Source: an uncultured Clostridia bacterium
Lineage (GTDB): Bacteria; Bacillota; Clostridia; UMGS1810
Direction: 5' to 3'
Assembly (NCBI GenBank): GCA_905210855.1
Contig: CAJLYL010000010.1
Location: 1-30,824 of the forward strand
Length of the DNA stretch: 30,824 nt
Below are positions 7,782 through 15,613 of the stretch, one piece after another (within the stretch, counting starts at the first letter, position 1; every line of letters begins with the position of its first letter). Position numbers and translations under genes: made by a program. Under the pieces are notes generated by a model, which did no database searches, was not told the DNA's origin, and saw only the letters and a program-made list of their open reading frames with translations.

Positions 7782-8963
7782 TCAGTTTAGTACCTGCACA
7801 GCGGTGCGCAGCTGTTCGTCCTCCTCAATGGTCAGCTCCGATATCTGCTTCCTTGACGCCGCATCACTCAGCTTTACTTCTATGTCGGGCTTTATGCCTG
7901 TTTGGTCTATGCATTCTCCGCTCGGCGTGTAATACTTCGCCGTGGTCAGCTTGAATGCCGAACCGTCGTTGAACTCAACTATCGACTGAACAACGCCCTT
8001 TCCGAATGATTTTTCACCGACGAGCCTGCCCCTGCCGTGGTCGCGGATTGCACCGGAGAGCACCTCGGAGGCGCTGGCGCTGTTGCCGTTGATAAGCACA
8101 CACAGCGGAACACTTGTGCAGTCTTCATCGGATTTATACTGATTTTCGCCGCCGTTTTTATCCTTAACCGTGAGGATTACGCCCTCAGGCAGCAGCTCGT
8201 CGGCTATGTTCACAACCGTTGTGAGCATACCGCCCGGGTTGTTGCGCAGGTCTATTATAAGCCCCTTGATTCCCTCGGCGGTGAGCCTGTCGAGCTGATT
8301 TTTAAAATCAACATCCGTTTTTTGACCGAAATCCGTAATGCGGATGTACCCGATATTCGGGTTAATCACCTTGGAATACACCGTGTCCACGGACACCGTT
8401 TCGCGCACCACGGTCATGTCTATACTCTCGCCGCCGCGCTCGACCGTCACCACAACATCGTCGTCGCCTTCTTCGGCATTGACCCCCTTAATCTTGTTTA
8501 TGGATTCCTGGTAGTTGTCGGCATTTGCTTCCTCGCCGTCCACGGCAACTATTTTGTCGCCTATTTTCATGCCTGCCTTTTGTGCCGGGCTGTTTTCAAA
8601 CACCGACACAATGCTTATAACCCCGTCGCTTATGGTGACCTCAACGCCTATTCCCTGATAGTCGCCGCCCAGGCTTTCCATCATGGCGGAATAGTTGTCA
8701 TTGTCTATATACATAGTGTACTGGTCGCCCAGGCTGTAAGCATAGGCGGAGAGTGCATCCTCCTCTGCCTGGGCCTTGTCGTAGTCGCCTATGTAGTATT
8801 TATCGATAAGATTCGTCATCTTATCCATTTTTTGCGAAAACGTCATTTTGCCGCCGGCAGCCGTCAAAAAACGCTGCACGGCAGTTCCTGCCGGAGTAAG
8901 ATAAAACGCTGTTGTCAATATACAGGTGACAACAGCAGTTACAACCACTTTTTTATTTCTCAT
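7782..8963 (-). CDS. C-terminal processing peptidase (S41, CtpA type)
   Basis: A 393-residue secreted serine protease anchored by an N-terminal hydrophobic segment (residues 5-22). A PDZ domain spans about 100-185 (YQGIGVEVTISDGVISIVSVFENSPAQKAG). The S41 peptidase domain follows, with YIRITDFGQ, LIIDLRNNPGG and the Ser-Lys dyad Ser297 (in GNSASASE) and Lys322 (in GEKSFGKG); the 25-residue spacing matches CtpA enzymes. It acts outside the membrane, trimming C-termini of envelope proteins. The ATG at 8963 has AAGGAG 7 bases before it. In Firmicutes it commonly follows ftsE-ftsX and an M23 peptidase, as here, which suggests processing of cell-wall hydrolases or their regulators. Repeat copy B separates it from the M23 gene and may set its expression apart. 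Confidence 0.95.
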   Translation of the reverse strand: MRNKKVVVTAVVTCILTTAFYLTPAGTAVQRFLTAAGGKMTFSQKMDKMTNLIDKYYIGDYDKAQAEEDALSAYAYSLGDQYTMYIDNDNYSAMMESLGGDYQGIGVEVTISDGVISIVSVFENSPAQKAGMKIGDKIVAVDGEEANADNYQESINKIKGVNAEEGDDDVVVTVERGGESIDMTVVRETVSVDTVYSKVINPNIGYIRITDFGQKTDVDFKNQLDRLTAEGIKGLIIDLRNNPGGMLTTVVNIADELLPEGVILTVKDKNGGENQYKSDEDCTSVPLCVLINGNSASASEVLSGAIRDHGRGRLVGEKSFGKGVVQSIVEFNDGSAFKLTTAKYYTPSGECIDQTGIKPDIEVKLSDAASRKQISELTIEEDEQLRTAVQVLN

Positions 8964-9012
8964 TATAATGCTCCTTTATGATGTCACAAGGGTAAAACTC
9001 TCACGAAGCCGG

Positions 9013-9224
9013 GTGTGGGTATATTTTATTTTGCGCGAGCGAGTTCTGCGCAAATAATATGTGCGCAGACAGTGCTCCGTCAAAGGCTGTGTATGTGTTT
9101 TTTATTCTCAGACGACGAGTTCAGCGCACGATACGCGGCTTGTTTCGACGCAGGCGTCAAGAATAAAAAATACATACACAGACGGCACAAATTGTTTTGC
9201 GTGCGCAATTAAATATACCCACAC
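9013..9224. repeat. Dispersed palindromic repeat, copy B
   Basis: Same family as copy A. The terminal inverted repeat is GTGTGGGTATATTT (9013-9026) with its perfect complement at 9211-9224; a further TTGCGC/GCGCAA pair lies just inside. The internal arms are GTGTATGTGTTTTTTATT (9089-9106) and AATAAAAAATACATACAC (9162-9179), identical to copy A. A small side hairpin CTGCGCA/TGCGCAG sits in the left half. The core begins like copy A (CGACGAGTTCAGCGC) and then diverges. It fills the gap between the S41 protease start and the M23 peptidase stop. Confidence 0.9.
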
Positions 9225-9251
9225 GAGGCTATGCACAAATCTGCCGCTCTC

Positions 9252-10472
9252 TTACGGCAGATACTGCATAGGATTGGTATCGGCGCCGTTAACATGAACC
9301 TCAAAGTGACAATGCGGCCCGCTCGAAAGTCCCGTAGAACCGACTTTTGCTATTACCTGACCCTGCGATACCGTCTGCCCGACAGATACGCACAGCGAGC
9401 TTGCGTGCGCATACAGGGTGGATATTCCGCTGCCGTGGCTGATTACCACATAGTTGCCGTAGCCGCCGGCATTGTATCCGGCAACGATGACCGTGCCTGC
9501 TGCCGCGGCAACAATGTTTGAACCGTAGGGCGAGCCGATGTCTATTCCGGCGTGCTTGCGCACCTTGCCGGTAATCGGGTGAACACGGGTGGAGTACGGC
9601 GATGTCACCGGACCCGATGACGGCCATATCATACCTCCGCTGTATTTGCCCGAATATGTTGCCACACTCGATTTTGTGCTGCCCCCTGACTTCGATTTTG
9701 CCGCAGCCGCGGCAGCAGCCTTTTTCTCAGCCGCCTCGGCAAGGCGTTTTATCTCCGCCCTTGCGTTTGCCTCTGCTTTTTCCGCATTGTCAAGCGCCTG
9801 TTCGTATGAGCTCTTGTCCGCCTCAAGTCCGGATATTATCTGCTGACTCTCGGCTCTCTTTGCGCTCAGGGTGTTCATCTGCGCCGTCTCGTCCGCCTTG
9901 AGGGAGACAAGGTTTGCTTTCTCGTTTTCAAGCTCTGTTTTGATTGCCGCTATCTTCTGCTCAATCGCCTTCAGCTCGTCAAGCTTTTGGCTGTCGTAGC
10001 GCACTATCTGCTTAACCACGGAATACCTCGCCAAAAGGTCGCTGAAGGATTTTGAATTGAGCAGCACCTCAAGATAGGTTACCGAGCCGCGCTCAACCAT
10101 CATCTTGGCGCGGTTGAGGTAGTTGTCGTACTGCTCGCGGCTCTCCTCCTCCGCCGCGGTAAGCTCTGTCTGCTTAGCCACGATTTTGGTGTTGGAGTCG
10201 GATATTTTTGAATTAAGCGTATCTATCTGAGACTGAACCTTGCTTATCTCGGAATCGATTGCTTCCTTTTTCTTTGTATTGTCGTTTATCTGGCCCTGCG
10301 TGCTGTTAATCTTGCTTTTCAGCTCGCTCTGCTTTGTCTGCGCACTTTTCAGCTTGGATTGTGCCGACTCCGCCCCGACGCTTGTCGGGAGAATCGTAAT
10401 GAGCGACACCGCCAAAAATGCCACAAGCGCTATCATTGCAAGCACTCTTACAATCAACTTGTTTTTCACCAT
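9252..10472 (-). CDS. M23 murein hydrolase / hydrolase activator with coiled coil (EnvC-PcsB-like)
   Basis: A 406-residue exported protein: signal peptide or anchor (residues 1-34), long coiled coil (about 36-255, heptad-rich with Gln, Lys, Glu and Ser), an Ala/Ser-rich linker (251-272), and a C-terminal M23 LytM domain (about 280-406). Zinc ligands H307, D311 and H389 and the catalytic H356 are all present (HAGIDIG, YAHAS, HCHFEV), so the enzyme could itself be active, unlike degenerate EnvC. Together with the adjacent ftsX and ftsE this matches the known system in which FtsEX uses ATP to switch on a coiled-coil peptidoglycan hydrolase at the septum. The ATG at 10472 follows GGAGG 7 bases away; ftsX ends 29 bases upstream. 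Confidence 0.94.
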   Translation of the reverse strand: MVKNKLIVRVLAMIALVAFLAVSLITILPTSVGAESAQSKLKSAQTKQSELKSKINSTQGQINDNTKKKEAIDSEISKVQSQIDTLNSKISDSNTKIVAKQTELTAAEEESREQYDNYLNRAKMMVERGSVTYLEVLLNSKSFSDLLARYSVVKQIVRYDSQKLDELKAIEQKIAAIKTELENEKANLVSLKADETAQMNTLSAKRAESQQIISGLEADKSSYEQALDNAEKAEANARAEIKRLAEAAEKKAAAAAAAKSKSGGSTKSSVATYSGKYSGGMIWPSSGPVTSPYSTRVHPITGKVRKHAGIDIGSPYGSNIVAAAAGTVIVAGYNAGGYGNYVVISHGSGISTLYAHASSLCVSVGQTVSQGQVIAKVGSTGLSSGPHCHFEVHVNGADTNPMQYLP

Positions 10473-10501
10473 GACTTAACCTCCGTAAATTAAACCGAAA
10501 A

Positions 10502-11401
10502 TCACACTTTAAGATACCTTCTCACCGAAATTCCGCTGCCGAATGCGCCTATAAATGCACCGAGCAGCAGGTATGAAACAATTATCTTGCTCCACATATC
10601 CCCGAATGCCACCAGCTTTACAATGGCGCTGATTGAAGAATTCTTCGCCAGCGCGGATGACACGCCGACATATGCGCCCTGGGTGATGAAGAAGGCTATC
10701 ACCGCGGCAACGCAGCCGACTATTATGCCCTCGAGTATGAACGGCCAGCGGATGTAAGCGTCCGTCGCGCCGACATATTTCATGATGTTTATCTCTTTTC
10801 CGCGGTTGTGAACCGCCATCTTTATCGTGTTGGAGATGATGAAAAGACTTATCGCCGCAAAGATGATGACTATCCATACGGATATGTGCCTGATTATCTG
10901 AGTAACATTGTTCACAAGGTTCATTATATCCTGCTTGTTTTCGACCCTCTCCACTCCGTCAATCGCCTCAAGCTTTGCCACCACATCCGCAGAGGCGGAT
11001 ATATCGGTAAGCGTCACCTTGAATGAATCGGAGATGAGGTTTTCTGGAAGCCCCTCAAACGACGCCAGCTCGTCTTTGTCGAGCCCGTTTTTGAAATCGC
11101 TGAAGGTTTGCTCACCCGTTTCAAACGAAACCTCGCTTATGTTGTCTATCTTCTTTATCTGATTCGATATTTCCTGTATCTTGCCGCCGTACTTTGCCTC
11201 CGAGGTTATATACGCCTGAATCTGACACTGATTTGCCAACTCCTGCCCAAGATAATTTATATTCATTGTCACCGTCATAAATACGCCGAATATGAAAAGG
11301 CACGAGGTAACCACCACCAGTGACGCAAAGGTCATCAGCCCGTTTTTAAAAAGACCGGAACACGCCTCGGCGATAAATCTGCGAAACATTCTAATCGACA
11401 T
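10502..11401 (-). CDS. ftsX: Cell division protein FtsX
   Basis: A 299-residue FtsX permease-like protein: an N-terminal cytoplasmic segment (RMFRRFIAEACSGLFKNG), a first membrane helix (LVVVTSCLFIFGVFM), an extracellular domain of about 130 residues that would contact the hydrolase, and three C-terminal helices with the FtsX core segments HNRGKEINIMKYVGATD and IRWPFILEGIIVG. It does not transport but relays ATPase motion across the membrane. I choose the ATG at 11401, preceded by AAGGTGG with an 8-base gap; it overlaps the end of ftsE by 11 bases, a sign of translational coupling. A longer frame to 11446 would overlap ftsE by 56 bases and lacks a ribosome site. Confidence 0.94.
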   Translation of the reverse strand: MSIRMFRRFIAEACSGLFKNGLMTFASLVVVTSCLFIFGVFMTVTMNINYLGQELANQCQIQAYITSEAKYGGKIQEISNQIKKIDNISEVSFETGEQTFSDFKNGLDKDELASFEGLPENLISDSFKVTLTDISASADVVAKLEAIDGVERVENKQDIMNLVNNVTQIIRHISVWIVIIFAAISLFIISNTIKMAVHNRGKEINIMKYVGATDAYIRWPFILEGIIVGCVAAVIAFFITQGAYVGVSSALAKNSSISAIVKLVAFGDMWSKIIVSYLLLGAFIGAFGSGISVRRYLKV

Positions 11402-12077
11402 AACTGTAACCACCTTTTTTCTCGTCGTGTACCACGTGACCGCCATCTATGGATATGACCCTCTTTTGCATACTGTCCACAATCTTCTCGGCGTGGGTTG
11501 CCATAACAACCGTTGTGCCGCGGCGGTTTATCGCGTCCATTATATCCACAATCTCCAGTGCCGTATCCGGGTCGAGGTTTCCCGTGGGCTCGTCCGCAAT
11601 GAGCACAGCCGGATTGTTGACAATAGCGCGCGCTATGGCAACCCTCTGCTGCTCGCCGCCGGAGAGCTGATTCGGATACATCTTCGCCTTGTGAGCCAAG
11701 CCCACCATGCTTAGGACGTTGGGCACATTCTTGCGAATCTCGCGCGACGACGCGCCCACAATCTCCATTGCATAAGCGACATTCTCCTGCACCGTCTTGT
11801 GCGGCAGCAGCCTGAAATCCTGGAACACAACTCCGAGAGTTCTGCGGAAATAAGGAATATCCTTTCTGCGCAGCTCGCCCACATCTATCCCGTTGATATA
11901 TATTTTCCCGTCGGTCTGGGTGATTTCTTTCATCATGAGCTTTATTATAGTTGATTTTCCTGCGGCACTGCTTCCCACAAGAAAAACAAACTCGCCTTTT
12001 TCTATATGAAATGAAACATCCTCAAGTGCCACGTAACCGTTATCGTACACTTTTGATACATTATCAAATATAATCAT
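11391..12077 (-). CDS. ftsE: Cell division ATP-binding protein FtsE
   Basis: A 228-residue ABC ATPase, the usual FtsE length. Walker A is GSSAAGKST (about residues 35-43), the signature LSGGEQQRVAI at about 138, Walker B VLIADEPTG at about 158, then the D-loop and switch His (MATHAEK). FtsE also carries the typical GVVFQDFRLLPHKTVQENV Q-loop region. It works with FtsX and the adjacent M23 protein to control septal wall hydrolysis. The ATG at 12077 has AAGGTGG 5 bases upstream; the GTG three codons earlier lies inside that ribosome site and is rejected. A hairpin precedes the gene at 12101-12149. Confidence 0.96.
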   Translation of the reverse strand: MIIFDNVSKVYDNGYVALEDVSFHIEKGEFVFLVGSSAAGKSTIIKLMMKEITQTDGKIYINGIDVGELRRKDIPYFRRTLGVVFQDFRLLPHKTVQENVAYAMEIVGASSREIRKNVPNVLSMVGLAHKAKMYPNQLSGGEQQRVAIARAIVNNPAVLIADEPTGNLDPDTALEIVDIMDAINRRGTTVVMATHAEKIVDSMQKRVISIDGGHVVHDEKKGGYSYVD

Positions 12078-12100
12078 TTTTTCCACCTTATATTTTTACA

Positions 12101-12149
12101 AGACAAACTCGGTGTAGAATTTCTGTTTTTCTTCACACCGTATTCGTCT
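12101..12149 (-). terminator. Hairpin between the PucR-type gene and ftsE
   Basis: CGGTGT (12110-12115) pairs with ACACCG (12135-12140), and AGAC (12101-12104) with GTCT (12146-12149), with partial pairing between. On the minus strand it is followed by TTGTCTTGTAAAAAT rather than a clean T run, so it may be an attenuator or leader structure instead of a full terminator. It occupies most of the gap after the regulator stop. Confidence 0.35.
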
Positions 12150-12181
12150 GTCTTTTTCAAATTGTAATTTTACTCTGCGCA

Positions 12182-13267
12182 TCAGAGTTTTTCCGTGTTT
12201 GACTGGAGATACTTGTTCACCATCATGGCAACCTTGAATATGAGCGCCTGGTCGAACTGTCTCAGGTCAAGACCGGTTATCTTCTGAATCTTGTCCAGCC
12301 TGTAAACAAGAGTGTTTCTGTGAACATACAGCTGTCTCGAGGTTTCGGAGACATTGAGGTTGTTCTCAAAGAATTTCTGAATGGTGTATATTATCTCCTG
12401 GTCAAGCTCGTCTATGGAGCCTCTCTTGAACACCTCGGTAAGGAACAGCTTGCACAGAGTAGTCGGCAGCTGATATATAAGTCTGCCTATGCCGAGATCC
12501 TCGTAGCTGAGGATTGCCTTTTCGTCGTCGAACACCTTGCCCACATCAAGAGCAACGCGCGCCTCCTTATAGGAGCGTGCAATGTCTTTTATGTTGGTAA
12601 CTATGGTGCCTATGCCGACGGACGCCTTGGTCATAATCTCCGCGTTTATGTTGTTGCAGATGTCCTTAGCCATGTTTTGCAAATCCGCAAGAGCAAGCTC
12701 ATCATCAAGCGTCTTTACAAGCGCAACGTCATTCTCGTCTATGCTGACGATAAAGTCGTTGTCCTTGTTGGGATACATTCCCTCGATCAGCTCAAGCACG
12801 GAGAAATCCGTAATCTTGTCCGTCTGAATAAGGAACACAACCCGCTTTTCCTCTGAGGGAATGTGAAGTTCCGCCGCCTTTGCGAGCACATCTCCCGGCA
12901 GAATGTTGTCAAGCAGAAAATTCTTGATGAAATTAAGCTTGTCATATTTGTCGTCATACAGCGACTTGACGGACGAGAAGCTGACATCGAGTATGTCCGC
13001 ATAGTTGCGCGCCGCAACGTCGTCTCCCTTTACAAATATGATATATGCAATCTTGCCCATGTTGACAACAGGCTTGTAGGTGAATCCGTTATAGGTAAAG
13101 GTATCTGTGTTGTCCTCGGTGAATGAGAGCACACAATCGAGATCGTTGCTGCTGATGCATCCGTCGTCCGAGGAAACCAAGAAGCCTCCGTCGGCAATTA
13201 TGCCGAGATCTCTGTTCATTACATCTTTCATTCGGTGAGTTATTTGCTGAAAAAATCTAACATTCAT
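12182..13267 (-). CDS. PucR/CdaR-type helix-turn-helix regulator
   Basis: A 361-residue protein. The C-terminal 60 residues carry a PucR-type HTH (NVSETSRQLYVHRNTLVYRLDKIQKITGLDL), preceded by a region resembling the GGDEF-like domain of CdaR-type activators (residues about 130-260, ASVGIGTIVTNIKDIARSYKEARVALDVG). The N-terminal third looks like a sensory domain of unknown ligand. Family members respond to small molecules such as sugar diacids or purines, but here the neighbour is the ftsE-ftsX wall module, so the signal is not predictable. The ATG at 13267 follows GGGGTGG by 6 bases; a GTG three codons upstream lies in the ribosome site. A promoter is visible at 13307-13335. Confidence 0.88.
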   Translation of the reverse strand: MNVRFFQQITHRMKDVMNRDLGIIADGGFLVSSDDGCISSNDLDCVLSFTEDNTDTFTYNGFTYKPVVNMGKIAYIIFVKGDDVAARNYADILDVSFSSVKSLYDDKYDKLNFIKNFLLDNILPGDVLAKAAELHIPSEEKRVVFLIQTDKITDFSVLELIEGMYPNKDNDFIVSIDENDVALVKTLDDELALADLQNMAKDICNNINAEIMTKASVGIGTIVTNIKDIARSYKEARVALDVGKVFDDEKAILSYEDLGIGRLIYQLPTTLCKLFLTEVFKRGSIDELDQEIIYTIQKFFENNLNVSETSRQLYVHRNTLVYRLDKIQKITGLDLRQFDQALIFKVAMMVNKYLQSNTEKL

Positions 13268-13306
13268 TAATGCCACCCCATCTTATCAGTATAAGTATAC
13301 ACTGTA

Positions 13307-13335
13307 ATTATAATATTTTTAAGCGAATTTTGCAA
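13307..13335 (-). promoter_or_regulatory. Promoter of the PucR-type regulator
   Basis: On the minus strand TTGCAA (13330-13335) and TATAAT (13307-13312) are 17 bases apart, with a leader of about 35 bases to the ATG at 13267. Confidence 0.65.
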
Positions 13336-13516
13336 TAAAACGATGAAATGTTTCAAAAACACTGTGTATTTTGTATTGCTTTTCGCTAATACAATATTGA
13401 TTATTTGTGGATTTTCACGATAAACTCAATGGTCATTTTAACTTGTTTGTTAATAAGTTGTGAACGGTTTGTGAACATCGATAAGATAATGTAATATTAT
13501 TCTTTATATGTTTTTT
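13336..13516. other. AT-rich intergenic stretch without a gene
   Basis: Very AT-rich sequence between the promoter of the PucR-type gene and the lipoprotein remnant. I see no reading frame with a ribosome site, no tRNA and no strong terminator with a T run. It could hold distal regulatory sites for the PucR-type gene. Confidence 0.5.
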
Positions 13517-13705
13517 CTAGTTCATTACCGCATTTTTTAATCTGCAATATGTGTAATCATTTTCAACATAAGTTTCAAATACTCCGCTTACAGTTATCTC
13601 TGATTCAAGCGGAGGATAATCGTCCGGATATTTGTAATCACCTTTCAAGGTAAATTCCAGCCCCTGCCGGCAGCACCCGAGGGCATCTGATATTATACAA
13701 GCACA
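13517..13705 (-). pseudogene. C-terminal remnant of a zinc-operon lipoprotein/OB-like protein
   Basis: About 60 residues remain, from IISDALGCCRQGLEF to TYCRLKNAVMN, with a conserved Cys-Cys pair and the pattern ITVSGVFETYVENDYTYC. I recognise this as the tail of a small exported protein often encoded just after Firmicute zinc ABC permease genes (from memory of the family, not searched). Its N-terminal part, including signal peptide, is missing. The remnant is joined directly to the truncated permease in a different reading frame, which points to a deletion across the boundary of the two genes. There is no start codon with a ribosome site, so it is probably not translated. Confidence 0.6.
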
Positions 13706-14292
13706 ATGCAAAAAGCAATAATTACTGCAATGAGAAGGTTGTATACATTTGTTTTTGTACCGGAAGCCTTTGCAAAATCCTCATCAAAGGTCACAGCAAA
13801 TATTTTGTTGCAGCACAGTATGAAAACACCGACAACAACAGCGGACAGCATAACGCACAAAATTACTTTTTCACGGCTTAAAGTCAATATCGATGTCGAA
13901 CCGAAAAGCGTTGTGCAGACATCGCCCGAAAGGTTTGCGGAAGTGCCGAAAATATTCATAATGAGATAGCCGAGAGCCAATGCGCCGACAGAAATCATTG
14001 CAATGGCTGCGTCGCCTTTTATTTTTGTATTCTGTCCTGTCCTTAGCAGTAAAACGGCGCATATAACCGTAACCAAAAGCGTAAGTGGCATATCGTTTGT
14101 AAGCCCCGTTACCGTGGCAATTGCCATTGCACCGAAAGCAACGTGCGAAAATCCGTCACCTATAAACGAAAATCGCCGAAGCACCAAAGTCACACCCAAA
14201 AGAGAGGAGCAGAGCGAGATTAACACGCCGACGATAAGGGCGTAGCGTACAAACGGGTAATGCCAATAAAATATGAGTTTATCCGTAATCAT
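13693..14292 (-). pseudogene. Zinc ABC transporter permease (ZnuB/AdcB type), 3'-truncated
   Basis: The 199 residues show the ZnuB/MntB-type membrane fold (IGDGFSHVAFGAMAIA, DAAIAMISVGALALGYLIMN) but stop abruptly at FCIVLV. Full-length relatives have about 260-280 residues; the last two or three membrane helices are missing. Directly after the break the sequence continues as the tail of a downstream gene in another frame, so this is a deletion and not an early natural stop. The start ATG at 14292 overlaps the end of the upstream fused gene by four bases (ATGA), the normal coupling of ATPase and permease in this operon. Transport function is unlikely. Confidence 0.8.
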
Positions 14293-15203
14293 AATTCAAT
14301 GCCGCCTCCTTGTTTAAGATAATTTCTGCCGATGTCGCTTTTTATATATTCTTCCTTTGTGCCGAAAAAGATGTTATTTCCGATATGCAAAATGTGGCTT
14401 GCATATTTTACGGCGGAAACAATATCGTGCGAAATCATCACGACAGCAATGTTATCTTCTTTGTTGATACTCTCGACAAGGCCGTACATATCAGCTGTTG
14501 ATTTTGGGTCAAGACCGCTGACGGGTTCGTCAAGAAACAGCATTTTTCTTGCGGCAGTATCGACCGTACTTTGATATTCGGCGTCAAGTGCCGAAAGTTT
14601 TTCCGTATAATCCGCTGTATTTTTGGCATAAACATCTTTGTTTTCGGGGGCAAGCTCTTGCAGGGCTGAGCTTATCGCATTGCAGATAACCTCGGCATTT
14701 TTTAATGACAGCCAAACATGCTCGTCTTTTTCTTCTTCCTTGTGTTCCTCATCGTGGGGTTCGTCCTCGCCGTGCTCGTGGTCGTGTTCTTCCTCCTGCA
14801 TACCCTCAACCGTTTCTTCGGTTTTTACAGAGTTTCCGAGAGTGTCAAGCAAGTTTATGACTTTCATATTTTTATTTGTTGCATTTTTTAGTGCGTCATC
14901 GACCCAGCCGTCCGATTCGCCGCCGACATAGATAAATAAATCACAGTCGGATATTTTTGCAATATCGTCAGCGGTGGGCTGATAGCTGTGCAAATCAACG
15001 CCCTTGTCCAAAAGCAATGTCAAATCCGTATTTTCGGCTTGTTCGCCGAGAATTTCCCTTGTCCAATCATATTCCGGTAATATTGTGGTCACAACACTTA
15101 ATTTATCACTTTTTCCGGTTTCTTTGACAGTATTGTTTCCGCAGCCGGAAAATGCGGCAAGTGTTAAAAATGTGCATATTAAAACAGATATTATTTTTTT
15201 CAT
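14289..15203 (-). pseudogene. In-frame fusion of zinc-binding lipoprotein (AdcA/ZnuA) to the C-terminus of its ABC ATPase (AdcC/ZnuC)
   Basis: A 304-residue open frame made of two gene parts. Residues 1-220 are a zinc-binding lipoprotein: lipobox ending at Cys21, zinc ligand H72 (DLHSYQPTADD), an acidic His-rich loop (H140-H154) and H162 (DEHVWLSLKNA). Residues 221-304 are the back end of the ABC ATPase: Walker B MLFLDEP, SGLDP, and the switch His (VVMISHD). Missing are the C-terminal lobe of the binding protein with its remaining ligands, and the Walker A, Q-loop and signature of the ATPase. The weld at about 14541-14555 falls in an ARK-encoding stretch, plausibly a microhomology deletion of about 1 kb. 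GGAGG precedes the ATG at 15203. The product can neither transport nor hydrolyse ATP; a secreted zinc-binding lipoprotein stub is conceivable. Confidence 0.85.
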
Positions 15204-15243
15204 AGCAGTAAATCCTCCAAATCAATATTAAAAATGGGCATAA

Positions 15244-15290
15244 AAATACAAGGGGTATGCGAAAAATGGGCGCAAAATCCCCTTGTATTT
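15244..15290. repeat. 12-bp perfect inverted repeat, possible attenuator
   Basis: AAATACAAGGGG (15244-15255) and CCCCTTGTATTT (15279-15290) are perfect complements around a 23-base loop that contains a further GCG/CGC pair. It lies between the small membrane protein gene and the zinc lipoprotein start. There is no clean T run, so attenuator, regulator site or processing hairpin are all possible. Confidence 0.5.
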
Positions 15291-15299
15291 ATCAGCATA

Positions 15300-15596
15300 T
15301 TAAATTGAAAGTTTTACTTTAAGAGAAATCGGCGTTGCCGATACAAAAGGTCTTGTGTTATATATTTTTATGATAAAGAACGCTGCACAGAGAATTGCCG
15401 ACACAGCCGTAACCGCTGCGGCTGACGAAAGCGTTTTTAATGTGTTTTCGCAATTTTGAATTTGCAGACAAATCGGGCAGTTTTCGCCTATGCAGTCGTG
15501 ATGCGACTCCGCCGCAATGAAAATGACAGAGTACAATACGGCAAAAAGCACCACTGTAGCAAGTGCCGCACTTAAAATTCTCTTTTTGTTTGTCAT
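15300..15596 (-). CDS. Small membrane protein of a Zur/zinc operon, function unknown
   Basis: A 98-residue protein with an N-terminal hydrophobic helix (ILSAALATVVLFAVLYSVIFIAA), a short exposed segment HHDCIGENCPICLQI with two His and three Cys, and a second hydrophobic helix (AAAVTAVSAILCAAFFII). The HHDC...CPIC pattern could bind zinc or another metal between two membrane helices. It sits between the Zur-like gene (17 bases) and the zinc-binding lipoprotein, so it is presumably part of zinc homeostasis, although no function is established to my knowledge. The ATG at 15596 is chosen because it follows AGGTG; the GTG three codons earlier falls within that ribosome site. Confidence 0.7.
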   Translation of the reverse strand: MTNKKRILSAALATVVLFAVLYSVIFIAAESHHDCIGENCPICLQIQNCENTLKTLSSAAAVTAVSAILCAAFFIIKIYNTRPFVSATPISLKVKLSI

Positions 15597-15613
15597 ATTG
15601 CACACCTATTTTT

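Noticed and set aside
8037..8981. A 314-codon plus-strand frame opposite the S41 protease
   Set aside because: Shadow of a clearly real gene; translated product is His/Tyr/Val-rich with no motif.
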